Under the pieces are notes generated by a model. It ran no database searches. It worked only from the letters and a program-made list of their open reading frames with translations, and was not told the DNA's origin. 64,000 nt of DNA, taken from the NCBI GenBank assembly GCA_016000085.1, contig JAECRT010000014.1, positions 1 through 64,000 on the forward strand. The letters run 5' to 3'. Made by a program: the position numbers and the translations under genes. The stretch comes from Sphingomonadaceae bacterium. GTDB lineage: Bacteria > Pseudomonadota > Alphaproteobacteria > Sphingomonadales > Sphingomonadaceae. Shown piece by piece: positions 41,133 through 49,421 of the stretch (position 1 is the first letter of the stretch; every line of letters begins with the position of its first letter).

Positions 41133-42023
41133 ATGGAGAGATCAGGCGACATTTCAGCCGTCTGCTCGAACGATGGCGGAACCCCGACAGAGATCGGCAC
41201 CGACATAGGTTCCCGCAGGCATGTTCCCACCGCGATTGCGACGCCGGCAGATATTTTGCCCGCCGCAATGGCCCTGCGCGACATTGCCATGGAAATCGGT
41301 AACTTCCGGGTTGCCGCCTGCGCCAATATCGCGTCGAAAATGCCGATGTGCGACGCGGATGGCAATATCCTTGCCCATACCGTGTTCGGTTGGCCGTCTT
41401 CGAAAGAGCAATGGTGGAAGAAGCCGCTGCTCGCGCTCACGTCGCCCCTGCCATTCGCTTGCCGTTACGAAAGCGATCCGTTCTGGGTCAACGCCGCTGG
41501 CATTCATACCCGCGCCCACAACCCACTTCTGGGCAAGATCGACCTCTCGCATTTCAGCGAACTGGTGAACGCCCGCGCCGTCATCGTCGTGCCGATCCAC
41601 CTGCCCTTCGGCCAGATCGGCGCGGTCAGCTTTTCCCCGCTGGATGACGGCCGTGAAGACTTGTCCCGCGAATTTGATCTTTATGCCGATCAGCTGGAAT
41701 ATCACAGTCGCCGCTTCATCGGCGGCTACTCGCGCGTCACCAGTCAGCGCCCGTGGATTCCCACCAACTGTCGCCTGTCAAAGCGAGAAGTCGAGTGCTT
41801 GCGCTGGGCTGCGGTCGGTAAGACCGATGTCGAGATCGCGATGATTCTGGCACGCAGCTGCGCCACGGTTCGCTTCCATATTCACAATGCCGCAACCAAG
41901 CTGGAAGCGGTGAACCGCAGCCAGACGGTCTTCAAGGCCACGCAGCTTGGCTATCTGGGTAGCGTCGCCACAGTAAGCACGCCCCACAGCCTCGACATGA
42001 TGGGTGCGGTGACGCCGCTTTAG
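41133..42023 (+). CDS. LuxR-family transcriptional regulator (no LuxI partner in window)
   Basis: A roughly 296-residue protein with an N-terminal domain that resembles an autoinducer/ligand-binding fold (GNFRVAACANIASKMPMCDADGNIL, then ARAVIVVPIHLPFGQIGAVSFSPLD) and a C-terminal LuxR HTH: CRLSKREVECLRWAAVGKTDVEIAMILARSCATVRFHIHNAATKLEAVNRSQTVFKATQLGYL. The track starts at TTG 41088; ATG 41133 is used here because the extra 15 residues look unrelated, though neither has a clear ribosome site. No LuxI synthase is present in the window, so this may be a LuxR solo that reads a catabolic compound. It is followed by a strong terminator. Confidence 0.85.
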   Translation: MERSGDISAVCSNDGGTPTEIGTDIGSRRHVPTAIATPADILPAAMALRDIAMEIGNFRVAACANIASKMPMCDADGNILAHTVFGWPSSKEQWWKKPLLALTSPLPFACRYESDPFWVNAAGIHTRAHNPLLGKIDLSHFSELVNARAVIVVPIHLPFGQIGAVSFSPLDDGREDLSREFDLYADQLEYHSRRFIGGYSRVTSQRPWIPTNCRLSKREVECLRWAAVGKTDVEIAMILARSCATVRFHIHNAATKLEAVNRSQTVFKATQLGYLGSVATVSTPHSLDMMGAVTPL

Positions 42024-42050
42024 GCGCAGGTCCACCCAAATTAGAGGGAA

Positions 42051-42085
42051 AAAACCCGCCCGGCATTGTTCGCGGCGGGCTTTTT
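42051..42085 (+). terminator. Rho-independent terminator after the LuxR-type gene
   Basis: CCCGCC pairs with GGCGGG around a 13-base loop, followed by CTTTTTC; the AAAA before the stem can pair with the T-run. It lies 28 bp after the stop codon. Confidence 0.85.
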
Positions 42086-42160
42086 CTTACCCGCCCGCCT
42101 CACCCGTTTTCGATAACCTATGCTTTCTTACAGCAGCTTTTGCGCGTCTGCATTTCCATA

Positions 42161-42179
42161 GTCGTTACAGACAAACGAC
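42161..42179 (+). promoter_or_regulatory. Inverted repeat in the leader of the OB-fold/thiolase operon
   Basis: GTCGTT-N7-AACGAC, a perfect 6-bp repeat, ends about 15 bp before the proposed start codon at 42195. It may be an operator or a hairpin next to the ribosome site. Confidence 0.4.
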
Positions 42180-42194
42180 AAATGGAGCGGAGCA

Positions 42195-42629
42195 ATCACC
42201 GACCTCGCCAGCCTTGAAAGGGTTCCCGTCGCGGAAGGCATATTCGATGCGACCGCGCAGCCACACTTGATCGGCGGGCGGGATCGCGAAACCGGCCGCA
42301 TCGTCTTTCCCTGCCCCATCGGCGATCCGCGCTTCGATGCCGTCGATCTGCCGTCACGCGGGCATATCTGGTCCTGGACGATCCAGCGTTACCGCCCCAA
42401 AAGCCCTCCCTATATCGGGCCAGAGGCGTTCGAACCTTTCGCTATCGGCTACGTCGAACTGCCCGGTTCAGTCATCGTCGAAACCCCGCTGACCGGCATC
42501 CCGTTCGACGCGATCCGCATCGGCATGGAAATGGAAACCGTGATCATCCCCATCGCCACAGACGCCGCGGGGCGTACCGTCGTCACCTATGCCTTCGCCC
42601 CCGTGGATGAGGATAAAGCCCATGGCTGA
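42195..42629 (+). CDS. OB-fold (DUF35/ChsH2-like) protein with apparent ATC start
   Basis: A DUF35-type OB-fold protein that normally partners with a thiolase-like enzyme. The track begins at TTG 42267, but the frame is open to 42162, and the family-typical N-terminus (TDLASLERVPVAEGIFDATAQPHLIGGRD) is present upstream. The only start that fits is ATC at 42195, preceded by GGAGCGGAG; no in-frame ATG or GTG exists. The zinc-ribbon cysteines usual near residues 25-45 are missing (LIGGRDRETGRIVFPCPIGD), while the OB-fold part (GHIWSWTIQRYRPKSPPY, FAIGYVELPG) is intact. It overlaps the thiolase-like gene by 8 bp, which implies a joint complex. Confidence 0.85.
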   Translation: MTDLASLERVPVAEGIFDATAQPHLIGGRDRETGRIVFPCPIGDPRFDAVDLPSRGHIWSWTIQRYRPKSPPYIGPEAFEPFAIGYVELPGSVIVETPLTGIPFDAIRIGMEMETVIIPIATDAAGRTVVTYAFAPVDEDKAHG

Positions 42630-43767
42630 TGTCTTCATCGTCGGCGTCGGCATCCATCCCTTCGGCCGCACCGACGGCCTTTCGGGCCTGCAACAGGGCG
42701 CCTATGCCGCGCGACAGGCCATGGCCGACGCGGGTGTTGAGTGGAAAGACATCCAGTTCGGCTTCGGCGGCTCCGATGCGTCGGGCAATGCTGATACGAT
42801 CGTCAACGAACTGGGCCTGACCGGCTTGCCCTTCATCAACGTCAAAAATGGTTGCGCCACCGGCGGATCGGCCATGATCGGCGCCTGGCAGGGCATTGCA
42901 TCGGGCCAATACGACATCGGCATGGCGCTCGGTTTCGACAAGCATCCGCGCGGCGCTTTCAACGCCATGCCCGCCGAATACAGCCTGCCTGACTGGTATG
43001 GATCGGTCGGCATGATGGTGACGACCCAGTTTTTCGCGATGAAGCTGCAACGCTATATGGAGCATCATGGCATCACCAGCCAGTCGCTGGGCCGCGTGTC
43101 GGAAAAGGCGTTCAACAACGCCGTCCATGCCGACCATGCCTGGCGTCGCGCGCCGGTGGACATCGACACCATCCTGAACAGCCAGATGATCAACGATCCG
43201 CTGACCAAATATATGTTCTGTTCACCCGCGGAGGGCGGCGTCGCCCTGATCCTGGCGAGCGAGAAGAAGGCCCGCGAACTCGGCCGGACCAGCGTGCGCG
43301 TCAAGGCTGCCGCCGTCCGCACCCGACCGCCCGGATCGTTCGAGGTGTTCGCCCCCTGCCTGGACATCGTGCGCGGTGGCGCGCCCACTCTGCTGGCATC
43401 GGCCGCCGCTTATGAAATGGCGGGTGTCGGCCCCGAAGATATCGACGTCGCCCAGCTGCAAGACACGGAGTCCGGCGCGGAGATCATGCACATGGCCGAA
43501 AATGGCTTCTGCGCCGACGGCGCGCAGGAAGAATGGCTGGCCGAAGGCTGGACGCAGGTCGGCGGCAAGCTGCCGGTGAATACCGATGGCGGATGCCTTG
43601 CCTGTGGCGAGCCGATCGGCGCGTCGGGCCTGCGGCAGGTCTATGAAAATGTCGTGCAGTTGCGGGGTCTGGGCGGCGGCCGTCAGGTTCCCGGCGACCC
43701 CAAGACCGCCTACACCCATGTCTATGGCGCGCCCGGCATTTCCGGTGTGACCATCCTCCAGCGCTGA
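42622..43767 (+). CDS. Thiolase-like protein (SCP-x/Ltp type), probable retro-aldolase or non-decarboxylating partner
   Basis: A 381-residue thiolase-superfamily protein from ATG 42622 (the track's 42589 lies inside the OB-fold gene). Cys78 in VKNGCATGGSA occupies the nucleophile region. The usual GHP histidine is Glu330 (CLACGEPIGASGLRQ), so the classical thiolytic mechanism is doubtful. This pattern occurs in lipid-transfer-type thiolases that pair with DUF35 proteins; the known Ltp2/ChsH2 complex cleaves steroid side chains as an aldolase. The 8-bp overlap with the OB-fold gene supports such a complex. The product would be a short acyl-CoA or aldehyde plus a ketone; the exact reaction is inferred. 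Confidence 0.87.
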   Translation: MADVFIVGVGIHPFGRTDGLSGLQQGAYAARQAMADAGVEWKDIQFGFGGSDASGNADTIVNELGLTGLPFINVKNGCATGGSAMIGAWQGIASGQYDIGMALGFDKHPRGAFNAMPAEYSLPDWYGSVGMMVTTQFFAMKLQRYMEHHGITSQSLGRVSEKAFNNAVHADHAWRRAPVDIDTILNSQMINDPLTKYMFCSPAEGGVALILASEKKARELGRTSVRVKAAAVRTRPPGSFEVFAPCLDIVRGGAPTLLASAAAYEMAGVGPEDIDVAQLQDTESGAEIMHMAENGFCADGAQEEWLAEGWTQVGGKLPVNTDGGCLACGEPIGASGLRQVYENVVQLRGLGGGRQVPGDPKTAYTHVYGAPGISGVTILQR

Positions 43768-43773
43768 CGGCCT

Positions 43774-44982
43774 ATGGACCTTCATTTCACCCCCCAGGAC
43801 GAAGCCTTCCGTGCCGAAGTGCGCGCCTTTCTGGATGAGCAGTTGCCCGACCATCTGCGTGCGGGCATGCGCGCCACCCCGACCGTCTTCGTCGAACCGG
43901 ACATCGGTCGCGAATGGCAGGCGATCCTGCATGCCAAAGGCTGGCTCGCCTACAACTGGCCGGCCGATTGCGGCGGCACCGGCTGGACCATGACCCAGCG
44001 CTACATCTTTGAGAAAGAATGCGCGCTGGCCGACGCGCCCAGCCTGCCGGTGCTCAGTCTCAAGCTGCTCGGCCCGGTGATCTGCCGCTTCGGCACACCG
44101 GAGCAGAAAGCGACCCTGCTGCCGCGCATATTGGATGGCACCGATTATTGGTGCCAGGGGTTTTCGGAACCGGGCGCAGGATCAGACCTTGCCAACCTCA
44201 AAAGCAAGGCGGAGCGCAAAGGCGATCATTATCTGATCAACGGCCGCAAGCTGTGGACCACCCACGCTCAACATGCGACCCATATCTTCTGCCTGCTGCG
44301 CACCGATCCCACCGCCAAGCCGCAGGCGGGCATCAGCTTCATTCTGGTCGATATGAACCAGCCCGGCGTCGAAGTTCGCCCGATCATCGGCCTGGCTGGC
44401 GACCATGAAGTCAACGAGGTCTTTCTCGACGATGTCATCGTCCCGCTCGACAATCTGGTGGGTGAGGAAGAGGGCGGCTGGACGATTGCCAAATTCCTGC
44501 TGGAAAATGAGCGCGGGGGCGCCTGCCATGCGCCCAAACTCCTGTCCGATCTTCAAAAACTGCGCAAGGCTGCCGGTGGTGAGCCAGATGGACTGGGTGG
44601 AAACATGGCCGACGACGGCGCCTTCATGACCGCGATCGGGCGCACCGAACTGGAGGCGCAGGCGCTGGAGATGACCGAACTGCGCATTCTGGCCGAAATG
44701 GCCAAGGGGCTGCCTCCGGGGCCGCAAACGTCGCTGTGCAAGATGGTCGCATCCACCCTGCGCCAGCAGGTCGATGGCCTCGCCTTACGGCTGTACGGCT
44801 ATGCCGGCCTTGCGCTGGAGGAACAACGCCCTCTCTACGGCAATGGCGCGCCTGAGCCGCTGCGCGACAAGGCCGCGCAGGTCGCCTCGCCGCGTTATCT
44901 CAACAGCCGGGCCTGGACAATCTTTGGCGGGACGAACGAGGTCCAGCGCACTATCATCGCCAAAACGGTGCTGGGTCTTTGA
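43774..44982 (+). CDS. Acyl-CoA dehydrogenase, full-length
   Basis: A 402-residue acyl-CoA dehydrogenase. The N-terminal domain (HFTPQDEAFRAEVRAFLDEQLP), FAD/substrate loop CQGFSEPGAGSDLANL and INGRKLWTTHAQHATHIFCLLRT are typical. The C-terminus is WTIFGGTNEVQRTIIAKTVL, where Gly stands at the YEGT glutamate position, as in the subgroup that uses a different base. That subgroup includes the larger chain of steroid side-chain dehydrogenases. It lies 6 bp after the thiolase-like gene and 30 bp before the E1 alpha gene, in one operon. It probably creates the enoyl-CoA whose hydrated form the OB-fold/thiolase pair would cleave (inference). Confidence 0.92.
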   Translation: MDLHFTPQDEAFRAEVRAFLDEQLPDHLRAGMRATPTVFVEPDIGREWQAILHAKGWLAYNWPADCGGTGWTMTQRYIFEKECALADAPSLPVLSLKLLGPVICRFGTPEQKATLLPRILDGTDYWCQGFSEPGAGSDLANLKSKAERKGDHYLINGRKLWTTHAQHATHIFCLLRTDPTAKPQAGISFILVDMNQPGVEVRPIIGLAGDHEVNEVFLDDVIVPLDNLVGEEEGGWTIAKFLLENERGGACHAPKLLSDLQKLRKAAGGEPDGLGGNMADDGAFMTAIGRTELEAQALEMTELRILAEMAKGLPPGPQTSLCKMVASTLRQQVDGLALRLYGYAGLALEEQRPLYGNGAPEPLRDKAAQVASPRYLNSRAWTIFGGTNEVQRTIIAKTVLGL

Positions 44983-45012
44983 CCTGCGACACTATCATGG
45001 GAGACGGACGAC

Positions 45013-45975
45013 ATGCAGCTTAGCCGCGAAGCCCTGTTACAGGCCTATCGCCAGATGAAGACGATCCGCATGTTTGAGGATCGGCTGCATGACGAGATCG
45101 CGCTCGGCGAAATCGCTGGCTTCACCCACCTCTATGCGGGTCAGGAAGCGTGCGCCGTGGGCGTGTGCGAACATCTCGATGCACAGGATTTCATCATTTC
45201 CACCCATCGGGGCCATGGTCATTGCATCGCCAAGGGCTGCGATGTGGTCGACATGATGAAGGAAATCTACGGCTCCAGCGAAGGCCTGTGCAAGGGCAAG
45301 AGCGGCTCCATGCACATTGCCGACGTGACCAGGGGCATGTTGGGCGCCAACGGCATCGTCGGCGCGGGCGCCCCCATCGCGGTGGGCGCTGGCATCACCG
45401 CCAAGGGCACGGGTAACGTCTCCATCGCCTTTTCGGGTGATGGCGCCTGCAACCAGGGCACGACCTTCGAAGCGATGAACATGGCGGTGGTGCTGAAGCT
45501 GCCCGTCATCTTCGTGTTCGAAAACAACCATTATTCCGAACATACCGGCGAATCCTACGCCGTGGGCGCGGAGAGCATGACCGTGCGTGCCGCCGCCTTC
45601 GGCATGAAGGCGATCAAGGCCAACGGCATCGACTTCTTCTCGGTCTATGAGGGGATGCGCGAGGTGATCGACTATTGCAAGGCAGGCAACGGTCCCGCCT
45701 CCATCGAACTGGATACCGAACGCTTCTTCGGACATTTCGAGGGCGATCCTCAGCGTTATCGCGGCAAGGGCGAACTGGATCGGCTGCGCGAGGAGCGCGA
45801 CTGCCTCAAGGTTTTTCGGACCAAAGTGACCGAAGCCAAACTGCTCGAAGGCGCAGACCTCGACAGGCTGGATGACGAGGTGACGGCCCTGATCGACCGC
45901 GCGGTGGCGGAATCCAAGACCGCGACCCGGCCCACTGCCGACCACGTCCTTGAAGACGTGTACATCAGCTACTGA
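45013..45975 (+). CDS. 2-oxoacid (pyruvate/acetoin-type) dehydrogenase E1 component, alpha subunit
   Basis: A 320-residue ThDP-dependent E1 alpha. The ThDP-magnesium motif is FSGDGACNQGTTFEAMNMAVVLKLPVIFVFENN. The STHRGHGHCIAKG and GKSGSMHIAD segments are as in acetoin and pyruvate dehydrogenase alpha chains. It decarboxylates a 2-oxoacid (or cleaves acetoin) and passes the acyl group to E2. Upstream GGGAGACG fits ATG 45013. It is followed by E1 beta (18 bp) and E2 (6 bp). Short length and sequence favour the acetoin-dehydrogenase branch, but the location in a catabolic operon leaves the substrate open. Confidence 0.92.
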   Translation: MQLSREALLQAYRQMKTIRMFEDRLHDEIALGEIAGFTHLYAGQEACAVGVCEHLDAQDFIISTHRGHGHCIAKGCDVVDMMKEIYGSSEGLCKGKSGSMHIADVTRGMLGANGIVGAGAPIAVGAGITAKGTGNVSIAFSGDGACNQGTTFEAMNMAVVLKLPVIFVFENNHYSEHTGESYAVGAESMTVRAAAFGMKAIKANGIDFFSVYEGMREVIDYCKAGNGPASIELDTERFFGHFEGDPQRYRGKGELDRLREERDCLKVFRTKVTEAKLLEGADLDRLDDEVTALIDRAVAESKTATRPTADHVLEDVYISY

Positions 45976-45993
45976 CGCGAAAGATCGAATATC

Positions 45994-47010
45994 ATGGCAA
46001 TGAAAATGATCCGCGACGTCATTCGCGACACGATCGATGAGGAAATGGCGCGTGACGACAGCGTCATCATGCTGGGCGAAGATATCGTCGGCGGCATGGG
46101 ATCGCCCGGTGGCCCGGAAGCCATTGGTGGCATCTGGGGGACATCGGGCGGGCTATGGGCCAAATATGGTTCCGACCGGGTGATCGACACCCCGATTTCG
46201 GAAAGCGCCATCATCGGCGCGGCGGCGGGTGCGTCGCTCACCGGCAAACGCGCCATCGCCGAAATCATGTTCGCCGACTTCATCGGCGTCTGCATGGACC
46301 AGATCTGGAATCAGGTCGCCAAGTTCCGCTACATGTTCGGCGGCAAGACCAAATGCCCCATCGTCATCCGCATGCCCTATGGCGCTGGCTACAACGCCGC
46401 GCCCCAGCATAGCCAGTCGATCCACGCGATGGTTACCGCCATGCCGGGGCTAAAGGTCGTGATGCCCTCGACCGCGGCCGATACCAAGGGGCTGCTGGCG
46501 CAGGCGATCCGCGACGACGATCCGGTGATCTTTCTGGAGCATAAAGCGCTTTACGGCGTGAAGGGTGAAGTGCCGGACGGCGACTATCTCATCCCCTTCG
46601 GCCATGCGCGACAGGTGACGCAGGGCGACGATGTCACCATCCTCGCCACCGGCATGATGGTGGGTTTCGCCGAAAAGGCGGCGGCGCAACTGGCGCAGGA
46701 CGGCATCGGTTGCGACCTTCTGGACCTGCGCACCACCAGTCCCCTGGACGAAGAAGCGATCCTCGACAGCGTGGAGCGCACCGGACGCCTGCTGATCGTC
46801 GATGAATCGCCCCCCCGGTGCAGCTTCGCCACCGACCTGTCGGCGCTGGTCGCGCAAAAGGCCTTCTCCAGCCTGCGCGCCCCGATCGAGATGATTACCG
46901 GCCCGCACAGCCCGGTGCCGTTCGCCCGCGAACTTGAAACCGCCTACCTCCCTTCGCCCGAGAAAATCGTGGCGGCGGCGGTCAAGGCCATGTCCTACCG
47001 CAGGGGTTAA
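45994..47010 (+). CDS. 2-oxoacid dehydrogenase E1 component, beta subunit
   Basis: A 338-residue E1 beta (transketolase pyrimidine-binding fold plus C-terminal domain). Motifs: SVIMLGEDIVGGMGSPGGPEAIGG, RVIDTPISESAIIGAAAGAS, and FADFIGVCMDQIWNQVAKFRYM; the C-terminal domain carries VTILATGMMVGFAEKAA and LLDLRTTSPLDEEAI. It forms the alpha2beta2 E1 with the preceding gene. The first residues MAMKMIRD give two possible ATGs; the first at 45994 is used. Part of the operon 42195-48495. Confidence 0.92.
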   Translation: MAMKMIRDVIRDTIDEEMARDDSVIMLGEDIVGGMGSPGGPEAIGGIWGTSGGLWAKYGSDRVIDTPISESAIIGAAAGASLTGKRAIAEIMFADFIGVCMDQIWNQVAKFRYMFGGKTKCPIVIRMPYGAGYNAAPQHSQSIHAMVTAMPGLKVVMPSTAADTKGLLAQAIRDDDPVIFLEHKALYGVKGEVPDGDYLIPFGHARQVTQGDDVTILATGMMVGFAEKAAAQLAQDGIGCDLLDLRTTSPLDEEAILDSVERTGRLLIVDESPPRCSFATDLSALVAQKAFSSLRAPIEMITGPHSPVPFARELETAYLPSPEKIVAAAVKAMSYRRG

Positions 47011-47016
47011 ACGATA

Positions 47017-48495
47017 ATGGCCAATCTGCGCGCATTCGCCATGCCCAAATGGGGCATCGAAATGACCGAGGGCGTCGTTGCCGAATGGATGGTCGCCGAA
47101 GGGCAACCATTCAAGAAGGGCGACACCCTCGCGCTCATCGAAACCGACAAGATCACCAATGAAGTCGAGGCCGAGGCCGACGGCATGTTCCCCCGCCTGC
47201 TGGCGGAAAAGGGCGGCACCTATCAGGTCGGCGAGTTGATCGCGGTCCTGACCGGCGCAGACGAACAGCCGTCCGCTGATGAAGTGGAAGCGTTCGTCGC
47301 CGGGTTCAGGCCCGCGGACGCCAAACCTGCGTCCAAGGCGGCGGAAGCATCGCCACCCCCCCCGTCCGCAGGCTATGGACAGCCAGCCGCATCGCCTCCA
47401 CCGCCACCGCCCGTCGTCAGCATCGCTGCTGACGCCAATATCAGCCCCGCTGCGCGCGCATTCGCCGAACAGCAGGGCGTCGATATCGCGGATATAGCCG
47501 GCTCAGGCCCGAATGGCCGCATCACCTTGCAGGATGTGCAGCAGGCCAGCCTCCCCCCGGTTGCGGTCGGCGGCGGCGCGGCAGTCGACCTGACCCCGAT
47601 CGGCAATGCGCTGGGCGATGCCTATGCCAGCCCGCTCGCAAAAAGGCTCGCGGTCCAGCACAAGGTCGATCTGTCCGCCTTGACTGGCACAGGTCCAAAG
47701 GGACGCATCTGCAAGGCTGACGTCATGTCGCGGGTGAAGCCGGAGCTTCCCCTCGCGGCGGCCCCGTCATCCCCTGCCCCCGCGACACCGATGGCCTTCG
47801 CGCGGTCCGCGCCGGGCACGGCCGAAATCGTCAAGATGACGCCGATGCGCAAGGCGATCGCCAAGGCGCTCAGCCACAGCAAATCGACCATCCCGCATTT
47901 CTACCTGCGCTCGAAAGTCAGGATCGATGCGATCCTGGGCCTGCGCGCACAGGCGAAGGCGGCGACTGGCGAAGCGCCCAGCATCAACGATTATATCGTG
48001 CGCGCCTGCGGTCTGGCGCTGGCGCGCCATCCCGACGTCAATGTGCAGGTCCATGGCGACGAGATTCACCGCTTCGGCAGCGCCGACATCGCGGTGGCGG
48101 TCGCCACGGACAAAGGCCTCATCACGCCGATCGTCAAGGGCGCCGATACGCTATCGGTCGCCGCCATCTCGCGCGAGGTCAAGGCGCTGGCGGAGAAGGC
48201 CCGCACCGGAAAGCTCCAGCCCGATGAGTTTCAGGGCGGAAGTTTCTCGGTCAGCAATCTGGGCATGTTCGGCATCGATCAGTTCGATGCGATCATCAAC
48301 CCGCCCCAGGGCGCGATATTGGCGGTGGGTGCGGGCACCCGCCAGCCGATCGAGATTGGCAACGCACTGGGTTTCGCCACGATCGTCGAAATGTCGCTCA
48401 GCTGCGACCATCGCGCGATCGACGGCGCGGTCGGCGCAGACTTCATGCGGACGCTGAAGGGGTTGATCGAAGACCCCACGCTGCTGACGGCGTGA
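47017..48495 (+). CDS. 2-oxoacid dehydrogenase E2 component with two peripheral-subunit-binding domains
   Basis: A 492-residue dihydrolipoamide acyltransferase. Domains in order: lipoyl domain with Lys45 (LIETDKITNEVEA), a Pro/Ala-rich linker (residues 100-138), a first peripheral-subunit-binding domain (ISPAARAFAEQQGVDIADIAGSGPNGR, 142-176), a second one (ASPLAKRLAVQHKVDLSALTGTGPKGR, 204-238), and the catalytic domain (265-492) with His465/Asp469 in SCDHRAIDG. Most E2 proteins have one binding domain, so the tandem is unusual. No E3 (dihydrolipoamide dehydrogenase) gene follows; the cell's general E3 may be used. It ends the operon before a hairpin. Confidence 0.93.
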   Translation: MANLRAFAMPKWGIEMTEGVVAEWMVAEGQPFKKGDTLALIETDKITNEVEAEADGMFPRLLAEKGGTYQVGELIAVLTGADEQPSADEVEAFVAGFRPADAKPASKAAEASPPPPSAGYGQPAASPPPPPPVVSIAADANISPAARAFAEQQGVDIADIAGSGPNGRITLQDVQQASLPPVAVGGGAAVDLTPIGNALGDAYASPLAKRLAVQHKVDLSALTGTGPKGRICKADVMSRVKPELPLAAAPSSPAPATPMAFARSAPGTAEIVKMTPMRKAIAKALSHSKSTIPHFYLRSKVRIDAILGLRAQAKAATGEAPSINDYIVRACGLALARHPDVNVQVHGDEIHRFGSADIAVAVATDKGLITPIVKGADTLSVAAISREVKALAEKARTGKLQPDEFQGGSFSVSNLGMFGIDQFDAIINPPQGAILAVGAGTRQPIEIGNALGFATIVEMSLSCDHRAIDGAVGADFMRTLKGLIEDPTLLTA

Positions 48496-48502
48496 CCCAA
48501 AA

Positions 48503-48529
48503 GCGGGGGCTGTCCTACACGGCCCCCGC
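48503..48529 (+). terminator. Hairpin after the E2 gene
   Basis: GCGGGGGC pairs with GCCCCCGC, 8 bp after the E2 stop, with no T-run. The region to 48622 otherwise holds nothing recognisable; it separates two convergent operons. Confidence 0.4.
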
Positions 48530-48621
48530 CCCGGTACAAGCATACGCATAATCGGGACAGGCGAGCGAATAGGATCAGCCCGCCGCAACAAAATAACAAA
48601 ATTACCGGGAAATGTGCGAAG

Positions 48622-49419
48622 TTAAGGCCGAGCCGCCATCCACGCCCGGCTCGTCCGCATAAGCTCGACCGCTCGCAATCGCAGGTCGGGAAAGCCATCG
48701 CGCAGCGCCTTGGACCGCTCCTCGATCCCGATCGGCAAGCCGACCGGCAAAGCATCCAGCAGATCGCGGATCGCCAGCTCGCCCCGACCCAACGCCACCC
48801 GCCCGTCGATCGCTTCATCGATCACCGCATCGGCGTCAGTTACATCCACGCCCGGCATCGGCGCATCGCAAAGCTGCGCATAGCCCAACCACTCGACCGG
48901 CACCGCCGCGACATCCGCAACGGTCCCCCCTGATCGTGTCCAGTGCAGTGCGTCGATCAGCAAGCCCATATTCGGCGCGTCAATCTCGCGCAGGATCGCG
49001 CTTGCCTGACCGATAGTCTTGACCTCAGTGAACAGACCAAATTCCAGATTGATCCGAATATCCCCGCCCGCCGCATGTGCCATCAGCGCCGCCAGCTTAT
49101 CCCGTGTCGCCCCCGCATCCGGATCGCTGCTGACGCACAACACATTGCGCGCGCCCAGCTCCAGGCCGACATCGACGATCCGCAAATGCGCAGGATCGAG
49201 CGGACCCGGCTTGATCCACACCACCTCTATATCCAGCAGTCGCAGCCCGGTCGCCGCCAGCGCCGCCTTGACCCCACGGGTGGTCGCGGCGGTCCACTGG
49301 TCCGCCTCCATCCACATGCCGCCAAAATCGAATCCGGCATGGGCGGCCGCCTCAACCAGTTGCACGGGTGTCGCCTCGGGCATGATGCCCGCCGACATTG
49401 CAAGCGGGTGGCGGACCAT
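48622..49419 (-). CDS. Sugar phosphate isomerase/epimerase-like TIM-barrel protein (AP endonuclease 2 family)
   Basis: A 265-residue xylose-isomerase-like TIM-barrel protein. Recognisable segments are LVEAAAHAGFDFGGMWMEAD, LRLLDIEVVWIKPGP, INLEFGLFTEVKT with a likely metal-ligand Glu, and MGLLIDALHWTRSGG with Asp/His. The family binds divalent metals and isomerises or epimerises hydroxy-carbonyl compounds; some catabolic members are dehydratases. It starts 2 bp after the SDR 6 stop and is the last gene of the long minus-strand unit. It converges with the E2 operon. The substrate is not predictable. Confidence 0.85.
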   Translation of the reverse strand: MVRHPLAMSAGIMPEATPVQLVEAAAHAGFDFGGMWMEADQWTAATTRGVKAALAATGLRLLDIEVVWIKPGPLDPAHLRIVDVGLELGARNVLCVSSDPDAGATRDKLAALMAHAAGGDIRINLEFGLFTEVKTIGQASAILREIDAPNMGLLIDALHWTRSGGTVADVAAVPVEWLGYAQLCDAPMPGVDVTDADAVIDEAIDGRVALGRGELAIRDLLDALPVGLPIGIEERSKALRDGFPDLRLRAVELMRTSRAWMAARP

Positions 49420-49421
49420 CG

